DNA of 64,000 nucleotides from Mantis religiosa. Taxonomy: Eukaryota > Arthropoda > Insecta > Mantodea > Mantidae. Below, piece after piece: positions 1 to 12,470 of the stretch. How positions within the stretch are numbered: the first letter of the stretch is position 1; each line of letters starts with the position of its first letter. A program made the translations under genes and the position numbers. The stretch spans positions 49,290,291 to 49,354,290 of the forward strand of contig CM060951.1 of the NCBI GenBank assembly GCA_030765055.1, read 5' to 3'. The notes below the pieces were generated by a model. It was not told the DNA's origin. It saw only the letters and a program-made list of their open reading frames with translations, and made no database searches.

Positions 1-150
1 ACTCGTATTTTCCCGGTAAACCACTTAGGAGTTCTCATAAACACATGAGACAACTACCTTAATGGCATTGAATGTTGCAGTCTGACTCTACGTTTCCACA
101 ATTTAGCCTACATACGGCCAGTGTGAAAGAACAATTAATTTCCAGCAACA
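1..150. repeat. tRNA-SINE family A, rearranged remnant
   Basis: Bases 1-65 match the minus-oriented 5' extension of SINE family A (also at 4620-4690). Bases 65-150 match its plus-oriented 3' body and end in GAACAATTAATTTCC, as other copies do. The tRNA-like centre is missing, so this looks like an internally deleted version of the fold-back unit at 4455-4850. The element may continue left of the window. Confidence 0.6.
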
Positions 151-666
151 GTATAGGTCTGTATTGTTTTAGTTTGGATGTAATTAAATTTTGGTGTACT
201 GTGGTCCAAGCAAGTAATGTATTAAGATTTCAGTTTACCGAACTCCTAAAGTTAAATTTCAAAGAAGTGTGGTTTCCCTTGATCAAACTTGAGTAAATTA
301 ACCAAAGTACATCACCAAATTTGATTAATCAGAATCCTGTGTGAGGGCTTTTGGTTTGAAGGCTGCAGGAAATTGCATGGCTTTGTAAACTATGTGGGTT
401 ACGCTTGACGGGCAAGTCCAAGACCGATGATTGATTAACTCTGGAAGCAGATAGCTACTTGTGGATTGCCTTTGATTAATGAAGTACTCCCTTATAAACA
501 TCACCTAATTTGCTCCAGAAAGACTCACTATACTTTTACGAAGATATACTCTCATAAATAAGCAATTACAAGAAAGTATGAAGAAGATGCATTTAAAATG
601 AAAAGTATGGCAATAAAAAAACTTGCAAAAGATATTTAAAATTTTATTATGTACTTTAATACTATA

Positions 667-905
667 AATTTTTTGTATAATTTACGTCCTCCAACGTTAA
701 GTCATATCGGACGATGGATGGAATGGGTGATGCTCAAATGACTCCGAAGTCCATGGAGCTCAGACCTACCTGACATTCGTCTTTCAGGATAAGGGAAAAT
801 TCCGGAAAGAACCTTTTCCAGGTAACTCATTCTAACCGAGATTCAAACTCGGGACCTCTAGAAGGTAAGACAGACACGCTACTATCTACGCTACCGAGGC
901 GGGCA
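667..905 (-). repeat. tRNA-SINE family B copy with target duplication
   Basis: The minus strand carries a tRNA-like head at the right end (CGGTAGCGTAG, then a B-box-like stretch near 841-860) and a tail reaching 667. It is the same repeat as 39576-39840, 43766-43987 and 2950-3144. Flanks TAATACTATA (657-666) and TAACACTATA (906-915) differ at one base, as expected for a target duplication. The head contains a stretch like the anticodon arm of tRNA-Val(CAC), so a Val-tRNA origin is likely but inferred. Confidence 0.75.
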
Positions 906-915
906 TAACACTATA

Positions 916-2949
916 GGTATAACTGAAATGGAATGAAACCGTGGGGAATGACTCCATGGTATCGTCAGGCTTACAGTTCGAAAATCCTGGATTTGATTTT
1001 CTTAGGGTTCCCTGGGTTTTCCTGGTTGGTGGGAATCATATGCAGCCATGAATTTTCCTGCCCCCATTTCCTGTCATTTTATTTCCTTATCATGCACCAA
1101 GGTCGAAGGATCAGTTGAATGGACGGCAGGCGATACTTTGTGGAAATGTTTACCCGGGATTGGTGTATGACGGAGTGTCCATGGGTTCTCCGCGCGTCAA
1201 GATGTAATATAAAACTTCATTTCGTCCTCCTGGATGCTTCTAGAAGTACAGTTAGCTAAGTACTTAAGTGCGGAAATACTTCACCACTTCCTAACAAACA
1301 ACAATAGAAAGACGAACGGCTCGTTTTAATGTGACGTAAAGGCTAGACACGTTTCTGTGCCTTAAACGCAAGCATTTGTTTTTTAGTAGGCTCCTAATGA
1401 ATAAACTAAAGAAAGTATATTTTTTGTTGCAAACAAGTAAATAGGATGTGCATAAAAATATTGAAAATATTTGAACCAATTTGATAAAAAAAGCATTGAA
1501 GCTTTAACTAATAAACTAAGAAGAATATAATAAAAGAACACGTGAGCTTGCTACTTTAGAACTAGAAGTTATTTTGTATGCATAAAGCACGCATACACTT
1601 AGTAATTAGAATAAAATTAGATGAAACAACAAACGAAAATAACACGCTGAGGAGACGGAATGAATTAACGATTCCATATAGCCCAGTCAATAAAAGTTTT
1701 GTGTCGGAACTCTTTTTGGTAAAGCTGATTTTTTCAAGGGTGACAGACTTTGATGAGAGGATTATTTTCTGAAAAGTCCCCCAAAATTCCAATGGAGCTT
1801 CCACCCCTTTAAGTTTAAAAATGTAGAGTTTTACGCAATCGCATACAACTTTTTAACCAAAAGTTTGTTAAGGTTATATTATTTACAGTTTTATTCCCTG
1901 ATAAATATTCTACAACTTTTATAATAACATAATTTATGACAAGTACAGAAGTTTTCTCGTAAATTAACGAAATGTTGTAAAAACATTTTTAGCTACCTAT
2001 CTAAGTTTTTCAAAACCATATTTTTATTCGTCGCCAAATGAAAAAAATCTTCGAATAAAAGTTGTAGCACATATATTCTTGAGTACGTAGGTATATAAAC
2101 ATATACAGTTATGTGTATTACTCTACTAGTAACATAGAAAACAGTAGCTAGGTTTTGAGGGCGTGAGCGCCCGGGAGTCGGCGGGCGTAGGCGAAAGGCG
2201 CCTTTTCTTCACAGCTCCTGTCCTGTCGACCAACCCAATTGGAAGCTCACGTACGCATGAGAAGGACGATCATTCATAATGACCTGGTCAGCATCGTGCC
2301 TCCTTGACTGAATTTCTTTATTAGACACACAGAACTTTTATAAGTTTTCAAATGTTCATCGTATAACTAAAAAATTGAAAGATAAAGAAGCAATAACAAT
2401 AGAAATGAGCAGTAATACGTGCTCCATGTCATCATATTAGTTTGAAACGAATTTTGTGCCACTTAAATTTGATTGAAGAATATGACCTTAAGTATATAAG
2501 TATATAAGTATGGATGAGACAATGGAAGTTTGTTAAAACTAATAATGGCTATATACTACATCGAACACAACATTTTTAGCTGTCTTGAAAGTTAAACTAA
2601 TTTTAGTAGGTAGGCATAGAATTTAAATTACAAAGATATCAGGAAGTGAGCAGAATAATTAAAATAGTGAAATATATCTGCAAGCTTAACAATATCACTT
2701 TTATAAGTAATACGTCATATATATGGACAATGAAAAAGAGATTTTCTAGCAATTTTGAAGCTGTAGAAAAGTGCATTTGTGATCAAAACTGTATAGAATT
2801 AGCAGGACAAATTAGTAGTGAATTAGACAAACTATTAATATGTGGTAAAATACAAGAAAACAAACAACATAAAAATGACCACTTTGAAATAATGCAAGCC
2901 ACTTGAATGTCTAAAACGATTGCCAGGATTACGGCTTAAGGGTACACTA
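916..2949. other. No gene seen; AT-rich spacer with GC-rich island
   Basis: No coding region, RNA gene or recognisable transposon is seen. A GC-rich island at about 2155-2290 stands out from the AT-rich surroundings. It shares a short string (AATTGGAAGCTCA) with about 21957, so it may be part of an uncharacterised repeat. Short open frames here lack family features. Confidence 0.5.
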
Positions 2950-3144
2950 CGCCCGCCTCTTTAACGTAGGTATTAGTGTGTCTGCCTCACGTTCAAAAGG
3001 TTCGGAGTTCGAATGTCGATCTGGATAACATATTTCTAGGGTTCTCCCTTGTCATGAAAGATGAATGTCGGGTATCCCTGGGATCATTTGAGCATCATCT
3101 CATCCATTTCAACATCTGATATGAATTAACATTGGAGGACGTAT
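2950..3144 (+). repeat. tRNA-SINE family B copy, diverged
   Basis: The head reads GCCCGCCTC and then GTGTGTCTGCCTCACGTTC. The body has TTTGAGCATCATCTCA and the end TTGGAGGACGTA, the same order as the copy at 43766-43987. Flanks GTACACTA (2942-2949) and GTATACTA (3145-3152) could be a decayed target duplication. Confidence 0.65.
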
Positions 3145-3931
3145 GTATACTAGAAGAAAAGGAAGACAACTGAAAAAGACCATTAAAATGTAGGTGAACA
3201 ACGAAAATATCGATCATATTCATCCTTTAAATTTAAAAGAAGGAAAGAAAGAACAGGTCATACATTCGTTAACTAGTATGCATTTTGGTAGATATTAAAC
3301 AACACGAACTAAATCCTCACTAGGTTCTTAACTTTCACTCGTAGTTAAACAAGGTCATCATTATTGATAAAGCTCTGGTTGCTGACCCACTTAAATTTGT
3401 ATTGCAAATTAGAGTGCTTTGTACGATGTCATTGCATTGAACATCGGGAATAGGAATGGTCCTTTCCGCTTTAGATTTAAGCAACGGCTCAAAGTCATTG
3501 ATGCCATTTGAACCTCCAATCTGAGTAACCCCATTTGTCCATAATTCTTCAAAAAACTGTTTTATGGCGGAAGATTGTTAATCGGAATATTTTACATAAG
3601 TTACTTAAAGTATTAAAAGAAATGAATGTTAAATTAGCAGAAACGTAAATTTAGATTGCCACCCTTACGGAAGAGCTTTATAAGAAATTAAACATTGCCT
3701 TACTGGAAACACCCACTGAGTCTGCTTAAGCATGTGGTTCTCTGGCTTAAGGGGAGAGTTTCGTCCCTTGGATAGACCTCGCTCTGAAGTGTTAACTCCT
3801 GCTTCAGTTCATGAAGATATATTTTTCCAATGTCAGGCTAAACCGGAAGGAACTAAAATGATATTTAGCAGATACTTTTAAATTTGGATAGAATATGCCG
3901 AATAAAAATGAAATGGAGTGTATACAATTTA
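3145..3931. other. No gene seen
   Basis: AT-rich DNA without a long frame or recognisable repeat. Confidence 0.5.
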
Positions 3932-4190
3932 TTTAGTCATTGTGAAAGTGTAGAGCCAGACTGAAAAATTCAATGCCATAGCCGGGATTTGAACCACGGA
4001 TCTTCTGGTTTCCGTCCAGCTGCTCTAACCATTGGAGCTACTATGGCCAACATGCCGACATGATATTAAATTCCCCAACTAACTCGTATTTCTCCCGGTA
4101 AACCACTAGGAGTTCTCAATAAACACATGAGACAACCACCTTAATGGCGACTTACTATGCTGTAAGTACTTAAAGGCCCAGGCTTTATAG
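3932..4190 (-). repeat. tRNA-SINE family A copy
   Basis: On the minus strand this reads 5' extension, tRNA-like module, 3' body. The tRNA-like module (about 3980-4050) has an A-box-like TAGCTCCAATGGTTAGAG, a B box GGTTCAAATCC and matching GCCATAG/CTATGGC ends that could pair as an acceptor stem. The 5' extension (4050-4190) is the segment that forms the spacer of the fold-back copy at 4455-4850. Confidence 0.75.
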
Positions 4191-4324
4191 TTTTTTTCTT
4201 TTTTATAAATCTAAGAATATATATCTATGTATATATTTTTTTCTTTGTTTTTCTTATTTAACCGATTTTTCATTATTTTCGTTTATTTTCTTATCTGTTT
4301 TCCTAGTTTCACAAATATTCACTA

Positions 4325-4437
4325 TACACATAAACACCCATGGCCAACGCGGAACTCGAACCCGCGACCCTCTACGCGGCGGAACACTACAGACACACGC
4401 TTTAGCGACCATGGCTACTAGGGCCGGCAAATAGTTC
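4325..4437 (-). repeat. tRNA-like SINE head, another family
   Basis: The minus strand reads GTAGCCATGGTCGCTAAAGC, then GTCGCGGGTTCGAGTTCC, that is, A-box and B-box-like signals spaced as in a tRNA. It differs from families A and B, and no second copy was noticed. It lacks a clean cloverleaf, so a working tRNA gene is unlikely. Confidence 0.5.
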
Positions 4438-4454
4438 GGACCACTATTAGGTAC

Positions 4455-4850
4455 AATTAATGGACGCCGTGTGTAGGACGCACTATGAAAGCGTAGAGCC
4501 AGACTGAAAAATTCAATGCCATAGCCGGGATTTGAACCACGGATCTTCTGGTTTCCGTCCAGCCGCTCTAACCATTGGAGCTACCATGACCAACATGCCG
4601 ACATGACATTAAATTCTCCAACTGACTCGTGTTTCTCCCGGTAAACCACTTAGGAGTTCTCAATAAACACATGAGACAACTACCTTAATGGCGACTTACT
4701 ATGCTGTAAGTACTTTAATGGTTAGAGCGGCTGGACGGAAACCAGAAGATCCGTGGTTCAAATCCCGGCTATGGCATTGAATTTTTCAGTCTGGCTCTAC
4801 ACTTTCACAGTGCGTCCTACACCCGGCTAGTATGAAAGAACAATTAATTT
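4455..4850. repeat. Fold-back pair of tRNA-SINE family A
   Basis: A minus-oriented tRNA-like arm (4455-4592) is followed by one copy of the 5' extension (4593-4710) and a plus-oriented tRNA-like arm (about 4714-4850). The arms are inverted repeats of about 135 bp, so the unit could fold into a long hairpin. Outer ends resemble CAATTAAT/ATTAATTTCC. The same architecture, without the spacer, occurs at 41412-41711. Confidence 0.75.
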
Positions 4851-5657
4851 CCATTATTAAGTCATTGTTCCTCAGCAAGCTTTATGGCATGCGTGCCATT
4901 AAGGGCCAATTTTACAATTTTGACCAGAACCTGATTAACATAGGTTGTATAAATACTTATCACACATAAATACTCCTCAGGCGAGAAACTAAAATACTTA
5001 AAAGATTTCATAGATCAAGTTGAGAGAAGAGAGTAATCTAAGCACACAAATCATGAACAATAAAAATATTGAAGGTTGAATAATATCCCATTACATTTAA
5101 AACAAAGATATATGTTATTACTTAAAATGTAGCTGCGAAGGAATAAACAATAAACAACTATATTACAATTTTATATAAAAATAATAACATTTTAAGAAGA
5201 TACACACATATGAGATACAGTTATTAGTTTTTCTAGCGTTTTATTTCAGTTTTCGGAAACACCATATACTTTTCAGTTTGAAAGCTTATCTTCGTTAATA
5301 TAAAGTACAGATATAATATGTTTTTATTTCTTATACCACAATAAACAGCTTTTTAATTCCTACCTTAGGTTAGATTAAAGAATTCTTATCTTAGAATAAA
5401 AGTAATCTTGGTTTGATTCCAGGATGGATCATATAAGCACGTACTAAACCAAAAATAACAAGAGGCATTAAAACTCTTATATTTTTAATTATGTATGATA
5501 CATGAATGACTTGTGTTTCTTTTTGAGAGGTGACAATTCTATCGTACTTATTAGGCCTTCAACAGTTGTGAATACAGTTTTTCTTGAAATTATTCGATCA
5601 CTCTTTGTTTTTCTACTGTGTCCAGAAATCAAACTAAGAAACCTCAAGGGAAAGTCA
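4851..5657. other. No gene seen
   Basis: AT-rich spacer. The open frame that begins near 5502 is only a short lead into the (ATT)n array and is not a gene. Confidence 0.5.
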
Positions 5658-6221
<564 letters not shown>

Positions 6222-7080
6222 GCATGTTTTTTAATATGATAATGTAAAATAAGTTCAATAAATAGTGTAAAATGTGGAAATCATAAACAATATGAAGCTA
6301 ACTTGACAACAAAGCGATGGTATATGTTTAGCTTCCATAGAGTACTTTTTTCACTAGATAAATTTGAACAGCTTTTGCACAAAGTAAACACCCTATTTTT
6401 GTGAAGCATTCATTTAAAACTGAAACTGTCATTGATTATAGTTTTGTAGAAAAGTGAGGCGGCCATTACAAATTATGTACAAAATGATTATACTTTATAA
6501 TTCTATGAGAACCCACATAACTTACTAAATTGTACTGAATGTTTAATATGTAATTGCTTTTCATTGCTCACTGGTTTTATGTAAAGTGAATATAACATTT
6601 TACATAACAATCATAGTTTATACTTCATTAATATTGTCAAGTACTTAATTTTTAAACACTTTTAAACATAGAACTGCGGTTCAGAGAGATTCATATTTGT
6701 TACGTCGTCAGCGGTCGAGATGAGATGATATCGACTCTAAAAAACTTTGAGCAACCCTGATGTACAGAAACACCTGCTTAACCTTCTAGCCATCTGTCAA
6801 ATCTCGTAAATCACTTTACAAGCAGACACTTGGTAATATGCACACCAGTAATTAAAATCAGTTACGTAGCACATTTAGAGTGACTTGTTGACTCTATGTT
6901 CTCCGAGACAATCTCCTGACAGTTTAAGTAGAGAGTACAGATTTTAGGAGCGGTAGAACATAAATCGGCAAGTTGAAATGAAACACGGACAGTGAGTTGA
7001 GCAGATCACATCATTTGCAAGTTGCATTGCCAACGTACCAAAATAATGGATGATGTAATTAAATAAATCTACTGAAAGTA
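6222..7080. other. No gene seen
   Basis: AT-rich spacer between the two microsatellites. No family features were recognised. Confidence 0.5.
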
Positions 7081-7084
7081 GTGT

Positions 7085-7230
7085 ACTTAATAGTAATAGT
7101 AATAATAGTAATAATAATCATGATGATGATAATAATAATAATCATAATGATAATGATGATAATAATGATAATAATAATGATGATGATAATAATAATGATG
7201 ATAATAATAGTAATAATAATCCTAATGATA

Positions 7231-7279
<49 letters not shown>
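7085..7279. repeat. Compound (ATA/ATG)n microsatellite
   Basis: Interspersed AATAAT and GATGAT units end in a pure (GAT)n run. ATA units resume at 7765 directly after the adjoining LTR, which suggests that the LTR landed inside this array. Confidence 0.9.
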
Positions 7280-7283
<4 letters not shown>

Positions 7284-7764
7284 ATCACCTAATTATTGGA
7301 GGGCCCGACCAGCTAGCAGCCGGGTAGGCGACAGGAGGCATTAAGACCACGCCTACCCATTTATCTTGTAGCGCAGGGATGGTTGGAAAAACATCACTAG
7401 CCATCTCTTTCCCCCTCCCTGACGTCTGGAACAGTCGGGAAGATTCACTGAACCGCGAGACTTCCAGAAACGGTGATCTTCCCTATATAAGACCTGAGGT
7501 GGACGAGTCAGTGAGTCCTTGGCGAGCAGCCGGAGGAACGCTGTGCTAGTGAACGGACTGGAAGACTGTGTACGTGCATCGGAGGAGTTGTACGTAATTG
7601 CGAGTGCAGAGTGGACCTGTGACAGACGAACTGGTGAATTGTAATTGTGTGCACTACGTAATTCTATGTAATCGGCAAGTGTTCCAACTGTAATTCGGTG
7701 GAAATAAAGAACATTTTGAGTTTGTGCAATTGGACTTTTAATTTCACGAACCCACAAAGTCACA
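7280..7764 (+). mobile_element. Solo LTR of a Ty3/gypsy-type element
   Basis: It has a TATA box (TATATAA, 7484-7490), a polyadenylation signal (AATAAA, 7703-7708) and a 3' end GAACCCACAAAGTCACA shared with the LTRs at 22105-23631 and 35252-35645. The 3' edge is clear. The 5' edge is placed at TGATATCACC only because it follows the microsatellite. No internal retroviral genes adjoin it, so it is called solo. The 154-codon minus frame over it (7353-7817) is not supported as a gene. Confidence 0.65.
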
Positions 7765-8703
7765 ATAATAATAAGAAAACAAATTGTGAGTGTATATTTC
7801 ACAATAGCGTGGTTCATTTTCTCCAGTCACAATAATCCTACAATTATATTTCATAAAGGAATGTATACCAGTTATATCAGAACAGACAAATTAGAACGAA
7901 AACATAAGCTTATCTCTGTTTTACCTTTACTAATATCAATATGACAAATCCACTACAAATATATTTGCGAGTAGTGAATTATTTACAGCAATGTGGTTCA
8001 GTTTCTGTGCAGTTAAGCATATTAGCATTAATATTTCTGCTTTAAATAATAATTGCAGCTAAAACTGGAATAGGCCACATTTGTACCATCGATTTTCAAT
8101 AAGCAGGCATCGAGAAGTTTATCGACTTCACAATAATGGCCTCGATTTGTTTTGATCTCTTACACTTAAAAACTGCGCTTTTGTATGTATATTCATATTA
8201 TTCATTTTTAAGTTGTATTCACAATTTTGTTTTGGATTCTATTAAACTTTAGCTTCTGCCATTGCTTAATACTTCACTCGGGCACCTTTGGAGTTTTCCG
8301 CACTAATTCAGTTCGACTTTAATTCAAACCCGCAATTCTAGCGTATTTGATTTTCCGGGACTTGCAGACAGAAATCTTTCTGACAAAAGAATTATTCGCT
8401 CAAAGTGACAAGAAGTAACTGGTGCATAATAATTTAGCGTGAGAGCTTTTTGTCACATCACATCCATTCACTCACTGCAGTTTCTCGTAAAACAATGCTG
8501 TTGCCACAGTCTAAAATCTCTTTTATATGCACACTGACCGATAAAATTTTCAATACTATAATTCTAATTTTGATCCTTTAACACAATATCAATTATTAAA
8601 TCGCCAAGAATAAGCTACCTATTGTACAAATGTATGTTAGAGCTGCAGTTAAAATATAAAAACTGCATAAATTTTTATAATATTATTACAGATGTAGATA
8701 ACA
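7765..8703. other. No gene seen
   Basis: AT-rich spacer between the solo LTR and the mariner. Nothing was recognised. Confidence 0.5.
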
Positions 8704-8705
8704 TA

Positions 8706-9991
8706 CGAGGGCTGTTCAATAAAGAATAATCACATATTTTTTTGACAATGAACCTTTACTCATCCTCATAATTTTGATGGCCCTTCTTAAAATAGTCTCC
8801 CCTGAATGCGATGCACTTGTCCCAGCGTTTCTGCCAGTCTTCAAAGACATTCTGGAAACCATTTTTGAGAGATCCTTCAAAATCGCCTCCGCAGCCTTCA
8901 CCACTGCTTCTAATGATGGATAATGCCTCCCACGAAGGCGTTTCTTCAAGTTAGGGAATAGAAAAAGTCACATGGGGCTAAATCCGGACTATAGGGAGGG
9001 TGAGGGATGCACTTCACGTTGAATTTTGCAGGATATTCAGCAACAATATTGGCAATATGCGCTCGCGCATTATCGTGGTGCAGCATCCAGCCTGCTTCAC
9101 AGAAATGTGGGCTTTTGTGTCTGATATGGACTTGCAATGTTTTCAGGACATACCTGTAGTATTGTCCAGTTACTGATGTGTGTGCAGATGCAACGTGCTG
9201 GTAAACCATTCCATGAATATCAAAGAATGAGATGACCATAACTTTCCCAGCAGAAGCAACCACTTTTGCTTTTTGGGGGGGTTGGTGATGAAGGAAATTT
9301 CCACACTGAGCTTTGCTGTGTGCTCTCAGGATCAAAATGATCTAGCCAAACTCCGGATCTTCCTCTAACGTCAACTTTAATTGCATGCAGACCTGCACTT
9401 GAATGTCCTTTTGTTCCGGAATCAACAGTCTTCGAACTCATCGCGCACAAACAGGTCTCATGTGTAATTTTTCTGTCACCAACGTGTGGGTGGCAACAAA
9501 TGAAATTTTCAGTATTTTAGATAGTGTCTTAAGGTAATTCGTCGATCCTCTCTCACAATGGCAGCAGCAGTGTTAATGTTTTCTTCCCTAAGATAAGTAA
9601 CTGGAGCACCGAGACCACCTTCCCTTGAAATTGAATGTCTCCCTTCTTTAAACATTTTAAACCACCTTCAAGCTGTGCTGCAGGGAAGAACAGACACTTC
9701 ACAGGCCTCCTGTAACATTGTATAGGCCTCAAATGAAGATTTGTTGAGACGAAAGCAGAATTACAAAGCCACATATTGTTCCTCGCGTGTTACCTCCATT
9801 GCAGCGGTAGGCGATACTGAACATGTCTGAACTTGCCTGGTTCTCACAGACGGGAACCAGGAGTACCAACAATGAAACTACTACGGCGTGTTTGTTTCAC
9901 AGTAAGCTAACAGAATATATTAAGATTGAATTTTAGTACGAAAAATTATGACCGTAAACAGTTATGATCATTCTTTATTGAACAGCCCTCG
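8706..9991 (-). mobile_element. mariner element, full length but decayed
   Basis: Terminal inverted repeats begin CGAGGGCTGTTCAATAAAGA at both ends and TA dinucleotides flank it (8704-8705, 9992-9993). At 1286 bp it has the usual size of a mariner. It is related to the shorter element at 24808-25724. The transposase on the minus strand is broken, so the copy can move only if supplied in trans. Confidence 0.92.
8716..9799 (-). pseudogene. mariner transposase, multiply broken
   Basis: Mariner transposases are DDE/D enzymes that cut and rejoin element ends at TA sites. The frame begins with ATG at 9797-9799 (MEVTREEQY...) and meets a stop after about 12 codons. Further pieces are open at 9553-9774, 9220-9450, 8946-9335 and 8716-8949. 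The second and third acidic residues are visible in HDNARAH and YSPDLAPCD, 34 residues apart, which is the D34D signature of the mariner family. Compared with the copy at 24808, about 31 bp are missing after EDPE (near 9350), which removes the stretch that carries the first catalytic position. It is clearly inactive. Confidence 0.88.
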
Positions 9992-9993
9992 TA

Positions 9994-10599
9994 GATGTGT
10001 AAATACATAATTTAACATTTTATTTTTGATGTGCACTTCCAAGAACCAAACATAAGTTACTTCAAAACAACGTTTACGAAACGAATACTGACAGTGGGAA
10101 GAACGGCACCATCTCGCTAATTCTGGAGGAAGCCCTACTTTATATAGGATATCAGGTCGCAGCACGAGCTGCCATCCAAAGGACCATACCAGGAAACGGT
10201 AAAATTTCTGAAGCAAAAGGAAGAGGGAAATATATCTCAATTTCTACACATCAGCCATGCTAAATTGGACCAGAGAGTGCAAGCCGCAGATACACGTAAC
10301 AGTAAGTCGCGCAATACAATGCTTCACCGTGAAATAAATATAGACAAGAAATGTCACAAACCCGATCGAAGGCTGGAAGTGCGTGTTCGGTGAACAAAAT
10401 TCAGGGAAGTAATTTTCTTTCAAGAAAATAAATATATACTTTTGTGGGTCAATATTATTCAGGCAATCCCTGGGTATAGGGTATGAAAAATAAATCAGCC
10501 ACGGGCGTAGATGTATAGTGCCATGGTCGCCATTTGGAATTTAGACTAAACAGCTTATAGAAATAGCAATTCTCTTGCAGTCGATATATTAACTGTATG
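9994..10599. other. No gene seen
   Basis: Spacer between mariner and LINE. A 90-codon minus frame (9968-10240) has no family resemblance. Confidence 0.5.
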
Positions 10600-10612
10600 G
10601 CTTTGGAGAGAG

Positions 10613-11544
10613 TATGTACATTGACAAAAAATAAAAATAAATAAATGAGAACCAGTAATAGTTAATGGTGGCGTAAGGCAAAGTTGTCCTTTATCAACCG
10701 CACTTTTTAATTTGTATGTTGACGTAATAGTAAGGATTTGGTCGAATAAAGTCAATGGAGGCATTAATGTATCAGGAGCTAAATTGAAAACTTTATTGTA
10801 TGCAGATGATCAAATAATAAGGGCTACAAATGAAGATGACCTGCAGAAAATGCTGTATAATCTAGATTAAATTGCTACAGGATATGGAATGAAAATATCA
10901 TCAAATAAATCCAAAACCATGACATTTAAAGGAATTAATCCAGTAATATCAAAAAGTGTTAGATAACATAATAATTGAGCAGAAATCACACTTTAAGTAT
11001 TTAGGATGTAATGTCTCGTACCAAGGGGAAGCTGATATAATAAAGAAAATAAATAAGTTTAACTATATAACAGGCACAATAAAAAGAACATTAAAAAATA
11101 AAGCAAGAAAGGACTCTATAATAAAACTATACAAAACAATGGCAATACCAACTCTGATCTATGGATCAGAAACATGGACACTAACAAAAAGAAATAGTAC
11201 GAGAATACAGTCATCAGAAATGAAATTCATAAGAGCAATAGCTGGATATACCAAAATTGGTAAAAAAAACGTAGTCAGGATATTAGGACAGAATTAAAAG
11301 TAGAAGAAATAAACCATACTATTGAACCAAATAGAAATCAATGGAAAGAACATGTTCAGAGGATGAATAATAACAGAATACCAAAAATAGCCTTAAACTA
11401 TGAACCTATAGGAAGAAGAAACCATTAAAGACCGAAGAAAAGGTAGACCAATTTGGAGCCGGAACGGGTTAAACAATCCAAAACCGTGAGGTAGAAGAAG
11501 AAGAAGAAGAAGAAGATGATGAAGAAGAAGAAGAAGAAGAAGAA
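10613..11544 (+). mobile_element. 5'-truncated non-LTR retrotransposon (LINE)
   Basis: The segment holds the last part of a reverse transcriptase and ends in a (GAA)n tail. A perfect 13-bp duplication GCTTTGGAGAGAG flanks it (10600-10612 and 11545-11557), the mark of target-primed insertion. It is close to the longer copy at 59581-61261. The clade was not assigned. Confidence 0.9.
10660..11440 (+). pseudogene. LINE reverse transcriptase, C-terminal part
   Basis: Motifs in order are GGVRQ..CPLST, then LLYADDQII (catalytic YADD box, near 10795-10815), then NKSKTMTFKG, then IPTLIYGSETWTLTK and MKFIRAIAGYT. The 113-codon open piece at 10956-11297 is the thumb and C-terminal section. Frameshifts near 10683 and 10955, a stop near 10870 and further stops after 11297 break the reading frame. 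The catalytic aspartates remain here, unlike in the copy at 59581. Dead copy. Confidence 0.88.
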
Positions 11545-11627
11545 GCTTTGGAGAGAGAAAAAATGGAAAATCCAAGGAATTATGATTTCAACAGAATCAC
11601 TATTTTGAATATAAGGCAAACTCTACC

Positions 11628-11745
11628 AGTAGCGTCAGTAACTCAGTGGCAAAACGCATGTTGTGACTCGCCAGAATAAAGTTTAAGGTTCGAACTATCA
11701 AAACAGCATACTTTTTATTCCCTTTTTTTTTTTAGATTTTTAGAC
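11628..11745 (+). repeat. tRNA-like SINE
   Basis: An A-box-like GTAACTCAGTGGCAAAACGC and a B-box-like AAGGTTCGAACTA are spaced as in tRNA, and a T-rich run follows. Probably a short SINE of a family distinct from A and B. Confidence 0.45.
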
Positions 11746-12354
11746 GCAATAACGAACCAATTTACAACTGTTCTGCGGATAAGGTGTTACTGTGCCTGGA
11801 AAATATGAAAGAAAACGGAAAAGAGTTGGAATTGCTGATTTTAATAGAAAAACATCTATGTATATAAGCGACATTTATACATTTAAAAATTGCTACCGAA
11901 GATAAAATACCAAACATTGCTGAATTTGTAAAAATCACGTTAGAAAGTTTATCGAATGGAACGCTTGGATTTTACTTTCCAACGAAGCAGCGAACGAACG
12001 TTGATGGAGCTTTTATCTTCCCCTTTCTCTACGCTTTGTTTGTTAGATCGATTGTGTTTGCAAGAAAGAATAACATCTGTTTGACTTTATAGGCCTTGTT
12101 ATAAAGCGAACATCTTCTGTTTGCAATTTAAGTACACAATTTGCATAGGGAAGGCAAAAAACTTCTGAAACTTTATTTGTATCTCGCTGAGGTAGAAGTA
12201 CCTACGATGTAATGAATATTAATTTCTGGAAGTTCAACTTGCTGAGATTCTTTTTCCCTCTGAGCTATTTTAGTATCATTTTGTTTTCAAATGGAGATAC
12301 AAAGGAAGTTAGAGTACAGTTAATATATACCAGGTAGGTTCTCATGTCAAGAAC
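11746..12354. other. No gene seen
   Basis: AT-rich spacer with no recognisable feature. Confidence 0.5.
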
Positions 12355-12470
12355 GTCGTTCTCCGTGGTATAGGGGTAAAGTGGTAGCCACTGACTCCTG
12401 AGGGCACAAGTTCAAACCCGGTGAAGAGCAATTCATTTTTGGGACCTAAAAGTCCTTAGCGCGGCTTTCT
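12355..12470 (+). repeat. tRNA-like SINE head
   Basis: CCGTGGTATAGGGGTAAAGTGG and CACAAGTTCAAACCCGG resemble A and B boxes of a tRNA promoter. No CCA-ready acceptor stem is seen, so a SINE or tRNA relic is likelier than a working tRNA. Confidence 0.5.

Noticed and set aside
4709..4790. A functional tRNA gene
   Set aside because: It has A and B boxes and a pairing acceptor stem, but the T stem pairs poorly, no terminator follows, and the same module occurs in many repeat copies. It is a SINE promoter.
7353..7817. A 154-codon minus-strand frame
   Set aside because: It lies entirely over a solo LTR with TATA and poly(A) signals on the other strand.
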